A stretch of 64,000 bases of DNA from JAWXCE01 sp033764775 (lineage in GTDB: Bacteria; Pseudomonadota; Alphaproteobacteria; Rhizobiales; Rhodomicrobiaceae), in assembly GCA_033764775.1 (NCBI GenBank), contig JANRIQ010000023.1, positions 124,001-188,000 of the forward strand. The letters are read 5' to 3'. A model generated the notes under the pieces. That model had not been told where the DNA came from. It did no database searches and saw nothing but the letters and a program-made list of their open reading frames with translations. Position 1 is the first letter of the stretch; each line of letters starts with the position of its first letter. Shown here in pieces: positions 42,127-52,066 of the stretch. The position numbers and the translations under genes are program-made.

Positions 42127-42824
42127 TGCGATTGCTCGTCACCCGCGCGGCCGAGGACGCCTCGCGGATGCGAACCGATTGCCGCGCCATGGGGCACGAG
42201 GTTTTGCTCGCGCCGCTTCTAGACATCGCTCTGCTTCCACCGGCCGAACTTCCGAGCGCCGCCGCGCTGATCGCGACAAGCCGTCACGCCCTCGCCGCGC
42301 TTGCATCCTCGTCAGTTCTCGCGGCTGCTATCCGAATGCCGCTTTATTGTCCGGGGCCGGGCGCGGCTGCGCTCGCCCGCGGTCTCGGCTTTCAGATCGT
42401 GCGGCAGGGCGCGGGCGATGCGGCGAGCATCCCGGACCTGATCGCCGGGGATGGCGCGCCCGGTCCGTTCCTCTATCTGAGCGGCGATGAAACGGCGTTC
42501 GACATGGAGGCGGCGCTGGCCGAGCGCGGTCTCGCTGTTGTCCGGCGCATCGTCTACCGCGCTGAAGCCGTCACCCGTTTGCCGGCCGAAGCCGAGGCGG
42601 CCTTGCGCGCCGGCGCGCTCGACGGCGTTGCGCTTATGTCGCCGCGCACGGCGCGGATCTACGCCCGCCTCTGCCTCGATATCGGCTGCGCCGACGCGGC
42701 GAACCGGGTCGTCGCGTTCTGTCTTTCGCACAATGTGGCGCGGGCGCTCGCGCCGTTGCGTCCCCCGGTGCGCGTCGCCGCGACTCCCGCCTATGACGCC
42801 ATGCTGGCGCTTTTGAAAAATTAG
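42126..42824 (+). CDS. hemD: uroporphyrinogen-III synthase
   Basis: 232 residues. Cyclises hydroxymethylbilane to uroporphyrinogen III. Sequence is weakly conserved in this family; LLVTRAAEDASRM, FLYLSGDE and GVALMSPRTARIY together with the position immediately after hemC (1-nt overlap) identify it. Followed by the mitofilin-like gene in the alphaproteobacterial heme cluster. Confidence 0.92.
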   Translation: MRLLVTRAAEDASRMRTDCRAMGHEVLLAPLLDIALLPPAELPSAAALIATSRHALAALASSSVLAAAIRMPLYCPGPGAAALARGLGFQIVRQGAGDAASIPDLIAGDGAPGPFLYLSGDETAFDMEAALAERGLAVVRRIVYRAEAVTRLPAEAEAALRAGALDGVALMSPRTARIYARLCLDIGCADAANRVVAFCLSHNVARALAPLRPPVRVAATPAYDAMLALLKN

Positions 42825-42920
42825 CGCCAGAATACCGCTGTCAAAAAGCTATTCTTTAAGCATGCTATTTTAGGGTGATGACGGTCAGCACACGGCTGAC
42901 GAAACCAAGCGGCGCCGACC

Positions 42921-44084
42921 ATGACCAACGCAGACGACGCTCCCGAAGGAGCGGACAAACGCCCCCGCGTCACCCTTGACCTTAAGGCGACGGATATGAC
43001 CGAACCAGCCGCGTCGAGCCGCGCTCTTCCGCCGCCCCGCGACGACGCCCCCGACGCCGAGGCTCCAGCTTTCGAGGCTCCTCGGCCCGGCCAGCGAAGC
43101 TCCACGCCGTCCGCCGCCGTGATCATGACGCATCTTCTGGCCGGCATCGCCGGCGGCCTCATCGCGCTCGTCGTCGCGTTTTACGGCGTCGAGCGCTTTC
43201 GCGACCGCATGACCGTCCTCAGCGCACCAACGGCCGAAGCGCTGCGCGCCGATCTCGCTGCCGCGTCGGCCCGCGTCGCCGCGTTGGAGCGGGCGCCGGC
43301 CAAACCGAACGACGAGGCCAAGGCCGCGCTCCAATCCGCGAAGACGGCTGAGGCCGAGGCGTCCAAGACCCGCGAGATCGCGGCCGCGCTCGAAGCGCGC
43401 ATTGCGGCCGTCGAGGCGTCGCTGGCGAAGTCGCCCACCGCGACAGGCGCCAGCGCGGAAAGCGTTGAAGCCGCCGTGGGGCCGGTGCAGCAGCGCATCG
43501 CCGAGGCTGAGGCGAAGCTTGAGGCGCTCGCCAAGGCTCAGAACACGCAACGCTCATCCGCGGCGGCGACGGCGCTTGCGGTCGCGGCCGGCAACCTGCG
43601 CCGCGCGGTCGCGACGGGCCGAGCTTACGCGGCGGAGTTCGACGCAGCGGCCAAGCTTGGCGCGCCGGCCGGAGACATGGCGGCCCTCGCCCCTGCGCGA
43701 GAGACAGGCGTGAAAACGCCTGAGCAGCTCGAAAAAGCGTTCACGCCTCTCGCGCGCGAGGCGCTGCGCGCCGAGGCCCGCAAAGAGGACGGCGGTCTCG
43801 TCTCCCGGCTTTGGCTGGAGGCGAAGTCGATCGTTCGCGTGAGGCGCACAGGCGACGTGGCCGGCGACGACCTCGACGCTGTCTTGGCCCGGGCGGAAAC
43901 GCGTCTTCGCGCCCGAGACGTCAACGCCGCCATCGCCGAACTGAAGACCGTCAAAGGCGAGTCGGCGGTTATCCTTGCCCCGTGGCTCGCCGACGCCGGC
44001 GCCCGCGCGGCCGCCGACGCCGCGCTCGATCAGATCGACGCAAAACTCCTCGCCTCCCTGAAAACCGGGAGCGCTGGGCAATGA
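42921..44084 (+). CDS. mitofilin/Mic60-like inner-membrane protein (COG4223)
   Basis: 387 residues: a charged N-terminal cytoplasmic part (about 1-70), one transmembrane helix (about 73-95, HLLAGIAGGLIALVVAFYGVERF), a long coiled-coil region (about 110-215) and a conserved C-terminal mitofilin signature domain (NLRRAVATGRAYAAEFDAAAKLG ... LTP-like). In alphaproteobacteria this gene normally lies between hemD and hemY, and the protein is the bacterial homologue of Mic60, which shapes intracytoplasmic membranes. It overlaps hemY as ATGA. Confidence 0.85.
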   Translation: MTNADDAPEGADKRPRVTLDLKATDMTEPAASSRALPPPRDDAPDAEAPAFEAPRPGQRSSTPSAAVIMTHLLAGIAGGLIALVVAFYGVERFRDRMTVLSAPTAEALRADLAAASARVAALERAPAKPNDEAKAALQSAKTAEAEASKTREIAAALEARIAAVEASLAKSPTATGASAESVEAAVGPVQQRIAEAEAKLEALAKAQNTQRSSAAATALAVAAGNLRRAVATGRAYAAEFDAAAKLGAPAGDMAALAPARETGVKTPEQLEKAFTPLAREALRAEARKEDGGLVSRLWLEAKSIVRVRRTGDVAGDDLDAVLARAETRLRARDVNAAIAELKTVKGESAVILAPWLADAGARAAADAALDQIDAKLLASLKTGSAGQ

Positions 44085-45835
44085 TCCGCCTGTTCTTCTT
44101 TCTATTGCTATTGACGGCGGCGGCCGTTGGACTCGCGTGGTTCGCCGACAATCCCGGCTCGATCACCATCAACTGGCTCGGCCGCGAAATCGAGACGAGC
44201 GTGTTCCAGGGCGCTCTCATCCTGGCTTTCGCGCTGACCGCCGTCATCCTCGTCATCGCCGCGGCCGTCGCCATCGTCACCAGCCCCCGGCGCATCGCCC
44301 GCGCAGTGCAGATGCGTCGCCGGCGCAAGGGCTTCAAGGCGCTGCAGGACGGCATCTTCGCGGTCGGCGCAGGCGACGCGCAATGGGCGGCCAGATGCGC
44401 CGGGGTCGCCAACAAATTCGTTCCGAACAAACCTCTCACGCGGCTCCTGCGCGCGCAGGCGGCGCAGCTCACCGGCGACAAGGCGGCCGCGCAGCGCATT
44501 TTCACGAGCATGCTGGACGACGCCGACACCAAGCTTCTCGGCCTGCGCGGCCTGCATCTCGAGGCCAAGCGCGAAGGCCAGATGGAGGCCGCGCTGCTTT
44601 ACGTGGAGCAGGCGCTCGCTCTCAACCCGGCGCTGCCGTGGCCGTCCGCAGCGCTGTTCGACTTCCAGGCCCAGGCGCGCAACTGGCAGGGCGCGCTGGC
44701 GACCATCGGACTGGCGCGGGCGCATCGGGTGCTCGACCGCAAAACGGCTGACCGCCGCCGCGCCGTCGCGCTTACCGCGCTCGCCATGGAGTCCGAGGAG
44801 CGGGGCGACGGCAAGGCGCTCGATCTCGCCGTCGAGGCGCACCAGCTTGCGCCCGATCTCGTCCCCGCCGCCGCTATCGCGGGACGGGCCCTCGCCGCAG
44901 CGGGTTACACGTCCAAGGCGGCGCGGGTGCTCACCGAGACCTGGCGGGTTTTTCCGCATCCGGACCTCGCGACCGCCTACGCCTATGCGCGCCCTGGCGA
45001 CTCGCCCCGCGACCGGCTCATGCGCGTCAAGACGCTCGCCAACGAAACTCCCGGCCATCCGGAAGCCGCCGTCGCCATCGCTTCGGCGGCAGTGGAGGCC
45101 CGCGCCTGGGACGAGGCCCGCGAGGCGCTGCATTTCCTTCTGCTGGACAACCCTTCGGTGCGCGTCTGCATGCTGATGGCGCGCATCGAGAGTGGCGAGA
45201 AGCGCGACGCGGGTCGCGTACGCGAGTGGCTGGCGCGGGCGCTGCGGGCGCCGAAAGACCCAGCCTGGATCGCCGACGGTGTCGTTTGCAGCGAGTGGGC
45301 GCCGCTGTCGCCCGCAACGAACACTTTCGACGCTTTTGTGTGGGATACGCCGTCCGAGCGCATTCGTCCCGGCGGGCTGGAAGAGCGGTTGCTCGGCGAA
45401 TTGGAGAAGCTCGACGCGGGCGAAGAGCCGTTGATCGATGCGCTCGACATGGCGATCGAGGCCGAGGCGACGTCCGAACCCGAGGCGCCGCAGGTCAGCC
45501 CGGCGCGGCCGGAGGCCAGCCCCGCGCCGGCGCAAGCCGCAGAAACCAGCCGCGATCCCGCCGCCCGCCCGAGCAGCGAACCGCTCCGCCCCGCCGGGAC
45601 CGACATCGTGGTGCTCAGCCCGGCGAAACCGCAATCAACGAGCGTCGCCGTTTCAACCCCGGACGGGTCGCGCCCTCTGCCGGCCGAGGAAACCAGGCCC
45701 CGAGCCAAAGCCCGGCCGCAGATTTTCGTGGCCGACCGCGCGCCAGACGACCCCGGCCCACTCGCCGCCAACGACGCCGACGAACCGGAGACGCCGCTCT
45801 CGCGCTTTCGTTTGCAATCGAAAGACCCGTCTTGA
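44081..45835 (+). CDS. HemY N-terminal-domain protein with TPR repeats
   Basis: 584 residues. Two N-terminal transmembrane helices (IRLFFFLLLLTAAAVGLAWFA and GALILAFALTAVILVIAAAVAIV) flank the HemY-type loop DNPGSITINWLG. TPR-like helical repeats follow to about residue 400, then a disordered Pro/Ala/Glu-rich tail. The family lies next to heme synthesis genes and is thought to support them in the membrane; its biochemical role is not settled. It is unrelated to the protoporphyrinogen oxidase also called HemY in Bacillus. Confidence 0.87.
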   Translation: MIRLFFFLLLLTAAAVGLAWFADNPGSITINWLGREIETSVFQGALILAFALTAVILVIAAAVAIVTSPRRIARAVQMRRRRKGFKALQDGIFAVGAGDAQWAARCAGVANKFVPNKPLTRLLRAQAAQLTGDKAAAQRIFTSMLDDADTKLLGLRGLHLEAKREGQMEAALLYVEQALALNPALPWPSAALFDFQAQARNWQGALATIGLARAHRVLDRKTADRRRAVALTALAMESEERGDGKALDLAVEAHQLAPDLVPAAAIAGRALAAAGYTSKAARVLTETWRVFPHPDLATAYAYARPGDSPRDRLMRVKTLANETPGHPEAAVAIASAAVEARAWDEAREALHFLLLDNPSVRVCMLMARIESGEKRDAGRVREWLARALRAPKDPAWIADGVVCSEWAPLSPATNTFDAFVWDTPSERIRPGGLEERLLGELEKLDAGEEPLIDALDMAIEAEATSEPEAPQVSPARPEASPAPAQAAETSRDPAARPSSEPLRPAGTDIVVLSPAKPQSTSVAVSTPDGSRPLPAEETRPRAKARPQIFVADRAPDDPGPLAANDADEPETPLSRFRLQSKDPS

Positions 45836-45918
45836 GCGCGGGCGCCGCGCAAAGCCACTAGCGCCGTCGACGCTTTGGCTTTATATCGAGATCACGGCGC
45901 GCCATGCGCCGGACGCCA

Positions 45919-45994
45919 GCCGCTTTAGCTCAGTCGGTAGAGCACATCATTCGTAATGATGGGGTCACGTGTTCGAGTCACGTAAGCGGCACCA
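45919..45994 (+). tRNA. tRNA-Thr (CGT anticodon)
   Basis: Acceptor stem GCCGCTT (45919-45925) pairs with AAGCGGC (45984-45990). D-arm GCTCAGTCGGTAGAGC, anticodon stem with loop TTCGTAA (anticodon CGT, reading ACG), T-loop GTTCGAGTC, discriminator A and encoded CCA at 45992-45994 are all present. Confidence 0.97.
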
Positions 45995-46091
45995 GTTCCT
46001 CGGCCCGAAGCCGGCGCGATCTCCCCACGGCGTTTTGCGGCCGGCGCTGGGCCTAGATGCGTATCGCGGTCGTTATCCGACGCTTTGCTGT

Positions 46092-47210
46092 TCAGCAAGC
46101 GTGTACGCGCCGCGCGTCGCCGTTGTCGATCACACTCATCTCATCCAGATAGCGCCGCGCCGATGCGGCCCACACATAGCGCTGCGCCTGCGCCCGCCCG
46201 CGCTCGATCAGCGCCGCGCGCAGACCTGCATCCCGCTTCAGCGAGAGGATGGCCGCCAGCCAAGCTTTGGCGTCGTGCGGAGCGGCGTAAAGCGCGGCGT
46301 CGCCGCACACCTCCGGTAGACTCCCCCCGTTCGACGACACCACGGGGCAGCCCATCGCCATGGCCTCGACCGGCGGCAGCCCAAAACCCTCCGTGAGCGA
46401 AGGAAAGGCGAGGCAGAGAGCGTTGCTAAGGAGCGCGGCCAACTCCCCGTTCGACACGCGCCCGAGATAGGTTACGGCCCCATCGACCGCCGCCGCGCCG
46501 CTCGTCTGAAACACCCGCGCGTCGCCGCCGCCCGCCACGACCACATGCACGCCGTGCGCGCTCAAGTCGCCCGCGAGGCCGAGAACGATCCCGAGGTTCT
46601 TGTGCGGCGCAACGCTCCCCAGCATCACGACCGCCGCACCATCGCAGGCCGGCGCCACGACCGGCGTCATTTCCGGCGCCCAGCGGCGCGTGTGATCTGC
46701 GCCGTTCGGAATGACCACGATCTTCTCAGCCGGGGCCACGCCAAAGCGCGCAATTTGGGCGGCGGAGAACCGCGAGACCGTGGCGATGCGGGCGGCGCGC
46801 GCGCCCAAGGCCGGCAGCAGCGCGCGATAAAACAGGCGGAACGGCGCGGAGTAGCTTTGCGGCGTCAGGCGTGTGTTCATGTCGTGGATGCAGACGATCT
46901 GGCGCCTTTTGGCGATGGGGCCGCTGTTGCCGAGGCTGAGAAGGCCGCCCCGGACCGCCCGCGGCAGCACCGTCTGCTCCCACGCATGGCCGCCCCCTGA
47001 ACCGACGATGCGGATCGGCGTCGCGCGCAAACCGAGCAGCGGGCGCGCCGTCGGCGGGCACACGATTTCGAGCTCCAGGTCTTGCGCGCCCTCCGCGCCG
47101 TCGGCCTTGAGGGCGTCGAGCGCGCGGGTGATTTCTTCCGCGTATCGCTGCACCCCCGTTATGGGCTGGCTGAGAAACCGCCCGTTGATCGTCCATCGCC
47201 GCGTCGTCAT
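46092..47210 (-). CDS. GT4 family glycosyltransferase, paralogue A
   Basis: 372 residues from the ATG at 47210 (MTTRRWTINGRFLSQPITGVQRYAEEI); the frame stays open to 47234. GT-B fold with the donor-site motif EGFGLPPVEAMAMGCPV and SNGGSLPEVCGDAAL. It is most similar to the next gene, which starts the same way and is oriented away from it 126 nt off. Likely adds a sugar to a cell-surface polysaccharide or lipid-linked oligosaccharide. Confidence 0.88.
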   Translation of the reverse strand: MTTRRWTINGRFLSQPITGVQRYAEEITRALDALKADGAEGAQDLELEIVCPPTARPLLGLRATPIRIVGSGGGHAWEQTVLPRAVRGGLLSLGNSGPIAKRRQIVCIHDMNTRLTPQSYSAPFRLFYRALLPALGARAARIATVSRFSAAQIARFGVAPAEKIVVIPNGADHTRRWAPEMTPVVAPACDGAAVVMLGSVAPHKNLGIVLGLAGDLSAHGVHVVVAGGGDARVFQTSGAAAVDGAVTYLGRVSNGELAALLSNALCLAFPSLTEGFGLPPVEAMAMGCPVVSSNGGSLPEVCGDAALYAAPHDAKAWLAAILSLKRDAGLRAALIERGRAQAQRYVWAASARRYLDEMSVIDNGDARRVHAC

Positions 47211-47336
47211 CGCGCTCGCACCTTGCTTCAACACGGCCGCAGTGATACCCGGATCGAGCCGTATAGGCCCAAGATTTTCATCACTGTGTAAACGGCGTGG
47301 GCGAAAAAACCTTCAATTTATCTGGAAAGCCGCGCC

Positions 47337-48431
47337 GTGCCCCCTCGCCGAAACCACTGGACGATCAACGGCGACTTTGTGGGCTTCAAGCAGACGGGCG
47401 TCGCGCGCTATGCGCGGGAGGTGACGGCGGCCCTCGATGCGCTGGTGGGCGAGGGCGCGGCAAGCGACATGGAGATCGGGCTGGTTGCGCCGCGCGCCGC
47501 CGACGGCTTGGGCCTGGCGCATATCCCCGTCCGCGTCGTCCCCGAGTTCAAGCCGCGCCTCCCTCAGGTCTGGGTGCAGATGCAGCTCCCGCGTTTCGCT
47601 CCCGGCGGGCTGGTGAGCCTGTGCAATCTGGCGCCGGTGGGCAAACGACGGCACATCGCGTGCATCCATGATTTGCATACCTTCCTGATGCCGGAGAGCT
47701 ACGGCCGGGGCTTCCGGCTCGCGCACCGCGCGATTTTGCCCGCCGTCGGGCGCGCCGCGTTCCGCATCACCACGGTGTCCGAGCTGTCCAAGAGCCACCT
47801 GATCGAGCAAGGCGTCGCGCGCGCGGATAAGATCGTCGTCGCCTACAACGGGGCAGATCACGCCGCGCGCTGGCGACCGGAGCGGGCGGGCGTCGCGCTG
47901 GGGCCGCGGCCTTTCGCGCTGTGTCTCGCGCAGCGGCAAAAATACAAGAACATCGCCCTCATCTGGCGGATTGCGCCGGCGCTCGACGACGCGGGCCTCG
48001 ATGTGTATGTCGCCGGCGATTTCGACGCGGCCGCTGTTGCCGCTCTGGGGGAGCCAACGGCGCGCAACATCCGCCTGCTCGGGCGCATCTCCGACGACGA
48101 TTTGGCGGCGGCGTTGCGGGCGGCGCGCTGCCTGTTGTTCCCCTCGCGCATCGAGGGCTTCGGCCTGCCCATGGTGGAGGCGATGATGCATGGATGCCCC
48201 GTCGTCGCGTCGACGTCGCCCTGTTTGCCTGAGGTGAGCGGCGGGGCCGCGCTGCATGTGGACCCGGACGACGCGGCGGGCTGGGTTTCGGCCGTGTCGC
48301 GACTGCACGAGGACGAGACGTTGCGCCGCGATCTCGCCGAGAAGGGGCGCGTGCGGGCCGCGCAATTCACATGGCGCGGCGTGGCGGAGACTTATCTGCG
48401 GCTGATGCGCGAGGCCGACGCGGCGCTGTGA
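47337..48431 (+). CDS. GT4 family glycosyltransferase, paralogue B
   Basis: 364 residues with a GTG start. The N-terminus (RRNHWTINGDFVGFKQTGVARYAREVTAALDAL) parallels paralogue A, and the donor motif is EGFGLPMVEAMMHGCPV. Divergent from paralogue A; ends directly at the stop of the convergent flippase. Probable partner in the same surface-glycan pathway. Confidence 0.88.
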   Translation: MPPRRNHWTINGDFVGFKQTGVARYAREVTAALDALVGEGAASDMEIGLVAPRAADGLGLAHIPVRVVPEFKPRLPQVWVQMQLPRFAPGGLVSLCNLAPVGKRRHIACIHDLHTFLMPESYGRGFRLAHRAILPAVGRAAFRITTVSELSKSHLIEQGVARADKIVVAYNGADHAARWRPERAGVALGPRPFALCLAQRQKYKNIALIWRIAPALDDAGLDVYVAGDFDAAAVAALGEPTARNIRLLGRISDDDLAAALRAARCLLFPSRIEGFGLPMVEAMMHGCPVVASTSPCLPEVSGGAALHVDPDDAAGWVSAVSRLHEDETLRRDLAEKGRVRAAQFTWRGVAETYLRLMREADAAL

Positions 48432-49892
48432 TCATTCGGCGGGGCTTCCGCCTCGCGCGCGTGCGCGCATCACTCCGGCGACGGCGACGGCCTCAGCCCA
48501 GAGCGGATGCTTGAGCGCCCACGCGGCCGCGATCCAGCCAACGCCCGCGACGAGCGCCACGATCGCGGCCTGCCCAATCGATATGCTGAAAGGCGCCCAG
48601 CCGAGGCCTATCACAAGCGCGAGAGCGGGGGCTATGGCTCCGGCCGTCACAGCCGCGCTCGGCGCCGCCGCTTTCGCCACGTCGATCCAGCCGAAACCGA
48701 GATGCCGCTTCACCACATACATATTGACGAGCGCCATGCCCGGCATGGTGAGCAGAAGGCTGTAGATAAGCGGCTTCAGCCCGGCCCAGGCGGCCAAACC
48801 GGCGATGATCACCGCGAAGGGGAAGCATGCGACGGCGGTCATCAAGAGAGCGCGCATGGCGCCAATCGCCATCAGCGCCGGGTAGGTTAGCATCCCCATG
48901 AAGTTCAGCAGATGTGCGATGGCTGTCGCCTGCACCAGCGGCGCGATCTCCCTCCATTGCGGTCCGAGCAGGATGGCGACGGCGGGATAGGCGAGCAGCG
49001 CAAGCAGCAGGAACGCCGGCCAATAGAGAGCCGTGATGTAGGTGAAGGCTTTTAGGAACGGCTCGCGCAGGCTGTGGCCCTCGCGATTTTTCATGGCGAA
49101 CGCCGGAAAAATCACGGACGCCAGACCGGACAGTATGAGCTTGTCCGGGGCTTGCGCCACCGTCACGGTGCGGTTGAAGAACCCGGTCGCCTCTAACTGA
49201 TGAACACGGCCCAGCACCGTATACGGCAGCAGGTCATAGCTGCGGGTGATGAGCGCCCAGCCGGTGGTGAAGCTGCCAAAATGCAGCGCCTGGCGCCATT
49301 CGACGAGGCACGGTTTAAAGATCCAGAAATCCGGCCGAAACGATAGCGCGATCACCGTCGAGGCCAGCCCAGCGGCGATCGCCGCCCACGCGAAACTGAG
49401 ATAGCCGTAGCCGGCGGCGGCGAGAGCCAGCGTCACGACCGCGTTGACAAGCACCGTTCCCATGCTCACGACCGCGTAGGCGCCGAAGCGCATCTCGCGC
49501 CGGAACAACGCCATCAGCGGCCGCTCGACCGGCCCCGCGAGAAACGACACCGCGAGCAGTTGAAGGTAAAGCGTAATGCCGGGATCGCCGTAGAAAGCGG
49601 CGATGGCGGGCGCCGCCGCCGCGAGGCCGCCGGTGAGCGCCAGCGACAATATGAACATGGCGGTGAATGCGGTGCGGATGTCCTCGCGCGAAAGAGTGGG
49701 GCGTTGGACGAGGTAGCTGCTCGGGATGTCCCGGAGGACTTCCACCAGCCCCAGGATCAGCACGCCGAGCGCGGCGACGCCGATCTCAGCCGGCGTCAGC
49801 AGGCGCGATACGGCCGCGATCAGGGTGAAATTGACGACGAGATTGACGTATCTCTCGACCGAGCTGAACATCAACGCGCGCCGGACGGCCAT
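48432..49892 (-). CDS. polysaccharide flippase (Wzx/PST family)
   Basis: 486 residues with 12-14 hydrophobic helices from the N-terminus on, starting ALMFSSVERYVNLVVNFTLIAAVSRLLTPAEIGVAALGVLI, the usual opening of PST-type oligosaccharide flippases. Moves lipid-linked glycan repeat units across the inner membrane. Together with the two glycosyltransferases it forms a small surface-polysaccharide locus. Confidence 0.88.
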   Translation of the reverse strand: MAVRRALMFSSVERYVNLVVNFTLIAAVSRLLTPAEIGVAALGVLILGLVEVLRDIPSSYLVQRPTLSREDIRTAFTAMFILSLALTGGLAAAAPAIAAFYGDPGITLYLQLLAVSFLAGPVERPLMALFRREMRFGAYAVVSMGTVLVNAVVTLALAAAGYGYLSFAWAAIAAGLASTVIALSFRPDFWIFKPCLVEWRQALHFGSFTTGWALITRSYDLLPYTVLGRVHQLEATGFFNRTVTVAQAPDKLILSGLASVIFPAFAMKNREGHSLREPFLKAFTYITALYWPAFLLLALLAYPAVAILLGPQWREIAPLVQATAIAHLLNFMGMLTYPALMAIGAMRALLMTAVACFPFAVIIAGLAAWAGLKPLIYSLLLTMPGMALVNMYVVKRHLGFGWIDVAKAAAPSAAVTAGAIAPALALVIGLGWAPFSISIGQAAIVALVAGVGWIAAAWALKHPLWAEAVAVAGVMRARARGGSPAE

Positions 49893-49977
49893 TGTGGTTC
49901 CTTATCGTTTAAGGCGGGAAAGCGCTTGGAACAGCGCGCACCATATCATCCGAACGTCAACCAGCCATGAAGGGCCG

Positions 49978-50544
49978 TCACGGATTGACGGTCGCTAAGA
50001 CGGTCAAGCTGCGCGGCTCGATGACAACAAATCCGCCCATCTGCAGGTTGGGCCCCATAATGGCGGCGACGTTCACCTGGTGCGTCACCATCAGCAGGTT
50101 GCCCGGGCCGCGCCATGCGGCGATCTGGCTTCTGGCCTGCGCGCTCGCCGTTTTGATGCTGTCGTCGCCCCGCCGCCAGTAGGAGCCGAGCGGCTCGCTG
50201 ATGTCGATCTCGACGCCGGGGGAGATCAGCCGGGCGGTGTCGACACAACGGCACCACGCGCTCGACGCCGCCCTGGCGATGACGACGCCGGCCTGCCGCA
50301 GCCGCTGGCCGAGCAGCCTGGCCTGGGCGCGCCCCGCATCGTTCAGGTTGCGCTGGGTCGCGCAGTCGTCTGGGCGAAAACCGGGCGGGTCGCCGACGCC
50401 GGGCGTGGTCTGCGCATGCCGCATCAAAATGACGAGGCCGCCGGCTTTCAGCCGTTCGAAGACATTGCCGCTGATGTTCTGCGCGGCGGCGCCTTCCGTC
50501 GCGAACAAGGCGAGCGCAAAAATTACGAGGAACCGAAAATGCAT
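49978..50544 (-). CDS. secreted histidine phosphatase superfamily protein
   Basis: 188 residues with a signal peptide (MHFRFLVIFALALFATEGAAAQ). The catalytic phospho-acceptor motif reads LMRHAQT (RHA instead of RHG), the second His is in MVTHQVN, and RNLNDAGRAQARLLGQRL follows the family pattern. Acts in the periplasm on an unknown phosphoester. Confidence 0.87.
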   Translation of the reverse strand: MHFRFLVIFALALFATEGAAAQNISGNVFERLKAGGLVILMRHAQTTPGVGDPPGFRPDDCATQRNLNDAGRAQARLLGQRLRQAGVVIARAASSAWCRCVDTARLISPGVEIDISEPLGSYWRRGDDSIKTASAQARSQIAAWRGPGNLLMVTHQVNVAAIMGPNLQMGGFVVIEPRSLTVLATVNP

Positions 50545-50715
50545 GCCATCTCCTCAAGGCGCTGTTGGGAGAAAAAGCATAACCTAAATAAACGACTTGA
50601 GCGCGGACGCACGCTGTCGCGCCTTTCCCGAAAGGCGTGATTGCATGCAAACGTTCCATGGATCATACTTTCAAGAGTGTCAATCTGGGTTGATGACCAA
50701 AGCGAAGGAAAGCAC

Positions 50716-52059
50716 ATGAACTATCAGGCGTACGAGATGGCGCATGCGCTGGTCGCTCCGATGCGGTGGGGATTGAAGGGCCTCAAATATCAGCTCGAAT
50801 CCCCGTTCAACCCGTTCCGAAGCACGGTGGCGGCCCGCAGCATAGCGGCCGGCTGCGAGGTGCTCGAAAACATCACGCGGCGCTACGGCAAGCCGGAGTT
50901 TGGCATCAAGGAGACGAAAGTCGGCGGCATGCCGGTGCCGATCCGCGAGGAGATCGTCCTGCGCAAACCGTTCTGCAATCTGGTGCATTTTGATCGGGAC
51001 GCGAGCGTCATAGGCAAGCGCTACGACCCCAAGGTGCTCATCGTCGCGCCGCTTTCGGGCCATTACGCGACCCTGCTGCGCGGCACCGTCGCCTCCATGA
51101 TCCCCGAGCACAACACATACATCACCGATTGGGCGGACGCGCGCATGGTGCCCGTGTCGGCAGGCGGGTTCGGGCTCGACGATTTCATCGACACCATCAT
51201 CGAGTTCGTGCAGTTCCTCGGCCACAACACGCATGTGATCGGCGTGTGTCAGCCCTCGGTGCCCGTGCTGGCGGCCGCCGCAGTGATGGCGGCCCGGCAA
51301 GACCCCTGCGCTCCTATCTCCATGACGCTGATGGGCGGCCCCATCGACACGCGGCGCAGCCCCACCCTCGTCAACAAGCTGGCCGCGGAGAAACCGATCG
51401 AGTGGTTCGAGACGAACGTCGTCTCACGCGTGCCTTTCCCCTATCCCGGCTTCGGCCGCAGGGTTTACCCCGGTTTCGTGCAGCTCACCGGCTTCATGAC
51501 GATGAACCTGGAGCGGCATCAAAACGCCTACGAAAAGCTGTTCGACAATCTGGTGAAAGGCGATTGCGACAGCGCCAAACAGCACCAAGTGTTTTATGAC
51601 GAATATCTGTCCGTGATGGATTTGCCGGCCGAGTTCTACCTCGAGACGGTCGAGCGGGTCTTTCAGCAGCACGCACTTCCCGACGGCAAGCTGATCCATC
51701 GCGGGCAGCGGGTGGACTGCGCCGCCATCCGGTCGACCGCGCTGATGACCGTCGAAGGCGAACACGACGACATCTGCGGCCTCGGCCAGACGGAGGCTGC
51801 GCACGACCTGTGCGTGAACATCCCGATCGACGAGAAATATCACTACGTGCAGCCCGGCGTCGGCCATTACGGCGTGTTCAACGGCACGCGCTGGCGCACG
51901 GAGATCCAGCCGCGCATCCGCGAGTTCATCCGCACCATTCAGTACAAGCGCAGCCTTGGCGAGACCAAGATGAAGGCGCCGCTTCCCTATGCCGGCATTC
52001 GGGAGAAGCGCGAGGCCGTCGTTGAGTATCGCGCGCCGGAGCCGAAGGCCGCCGAGTGA
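50716..52059 (+). CDS. phaZ: intracellular polyhydroxybutyrate depolymerase
   Basis: 447 residues from the ATG at 50716, which follows AAGGAAAG. The nucleophile is a cysteine in GVCQPSVPVLAA, as in intracellular PhaZ enzymes, with Asp in VEGEHDDI and His in GVGHYGVFNG completing the triad. It mobilises stored PHB granules. The presence of this gene implies that the host makes polyhydroxyalkanoate. Convergent with the M3 peptidase. Confidence 0.94.
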   Translation: MNYQAYEMAHALVAPMRWGLKGLKYQLESPFNPFRSTVAARSIAAGCEVLENITRRYGKPEFGIKETKVGGMPVPIREEIVLRKPFCNLVHFDRDASVIGKRYDPKVLIVAPLSGHYATLLRGTVASMIPEHNTYITDWADARMVPVSAGGFGLDDFIDTIIEFVQFLGHNTHVIGVCQPSVPVLAAAAVMAARQDPCAPISMTLMGGPIDTRRSPTLVNKLAAEKPIEWFETNVVSRVPFPYPGFGRRVYPGFVQLTGFMTMNLERHQNAYEKLFDNLVKGDCDSAKQHQVFYDEYLSVMDLPAEFYLETVERVFQQHALPDGKLIHRGQRVDCAAIRSTALMTVEGEHDDICGLGQTEAAHDLCVNIPIDEKYHYVQPGVGHYGVFNGTRWRTEIQPRIREFIRTIQYKRSLGETKMKAPLPYAGIREKREAVVEYRAPEPKAAE

Positions 52060-52066
52060 CCGGGGC

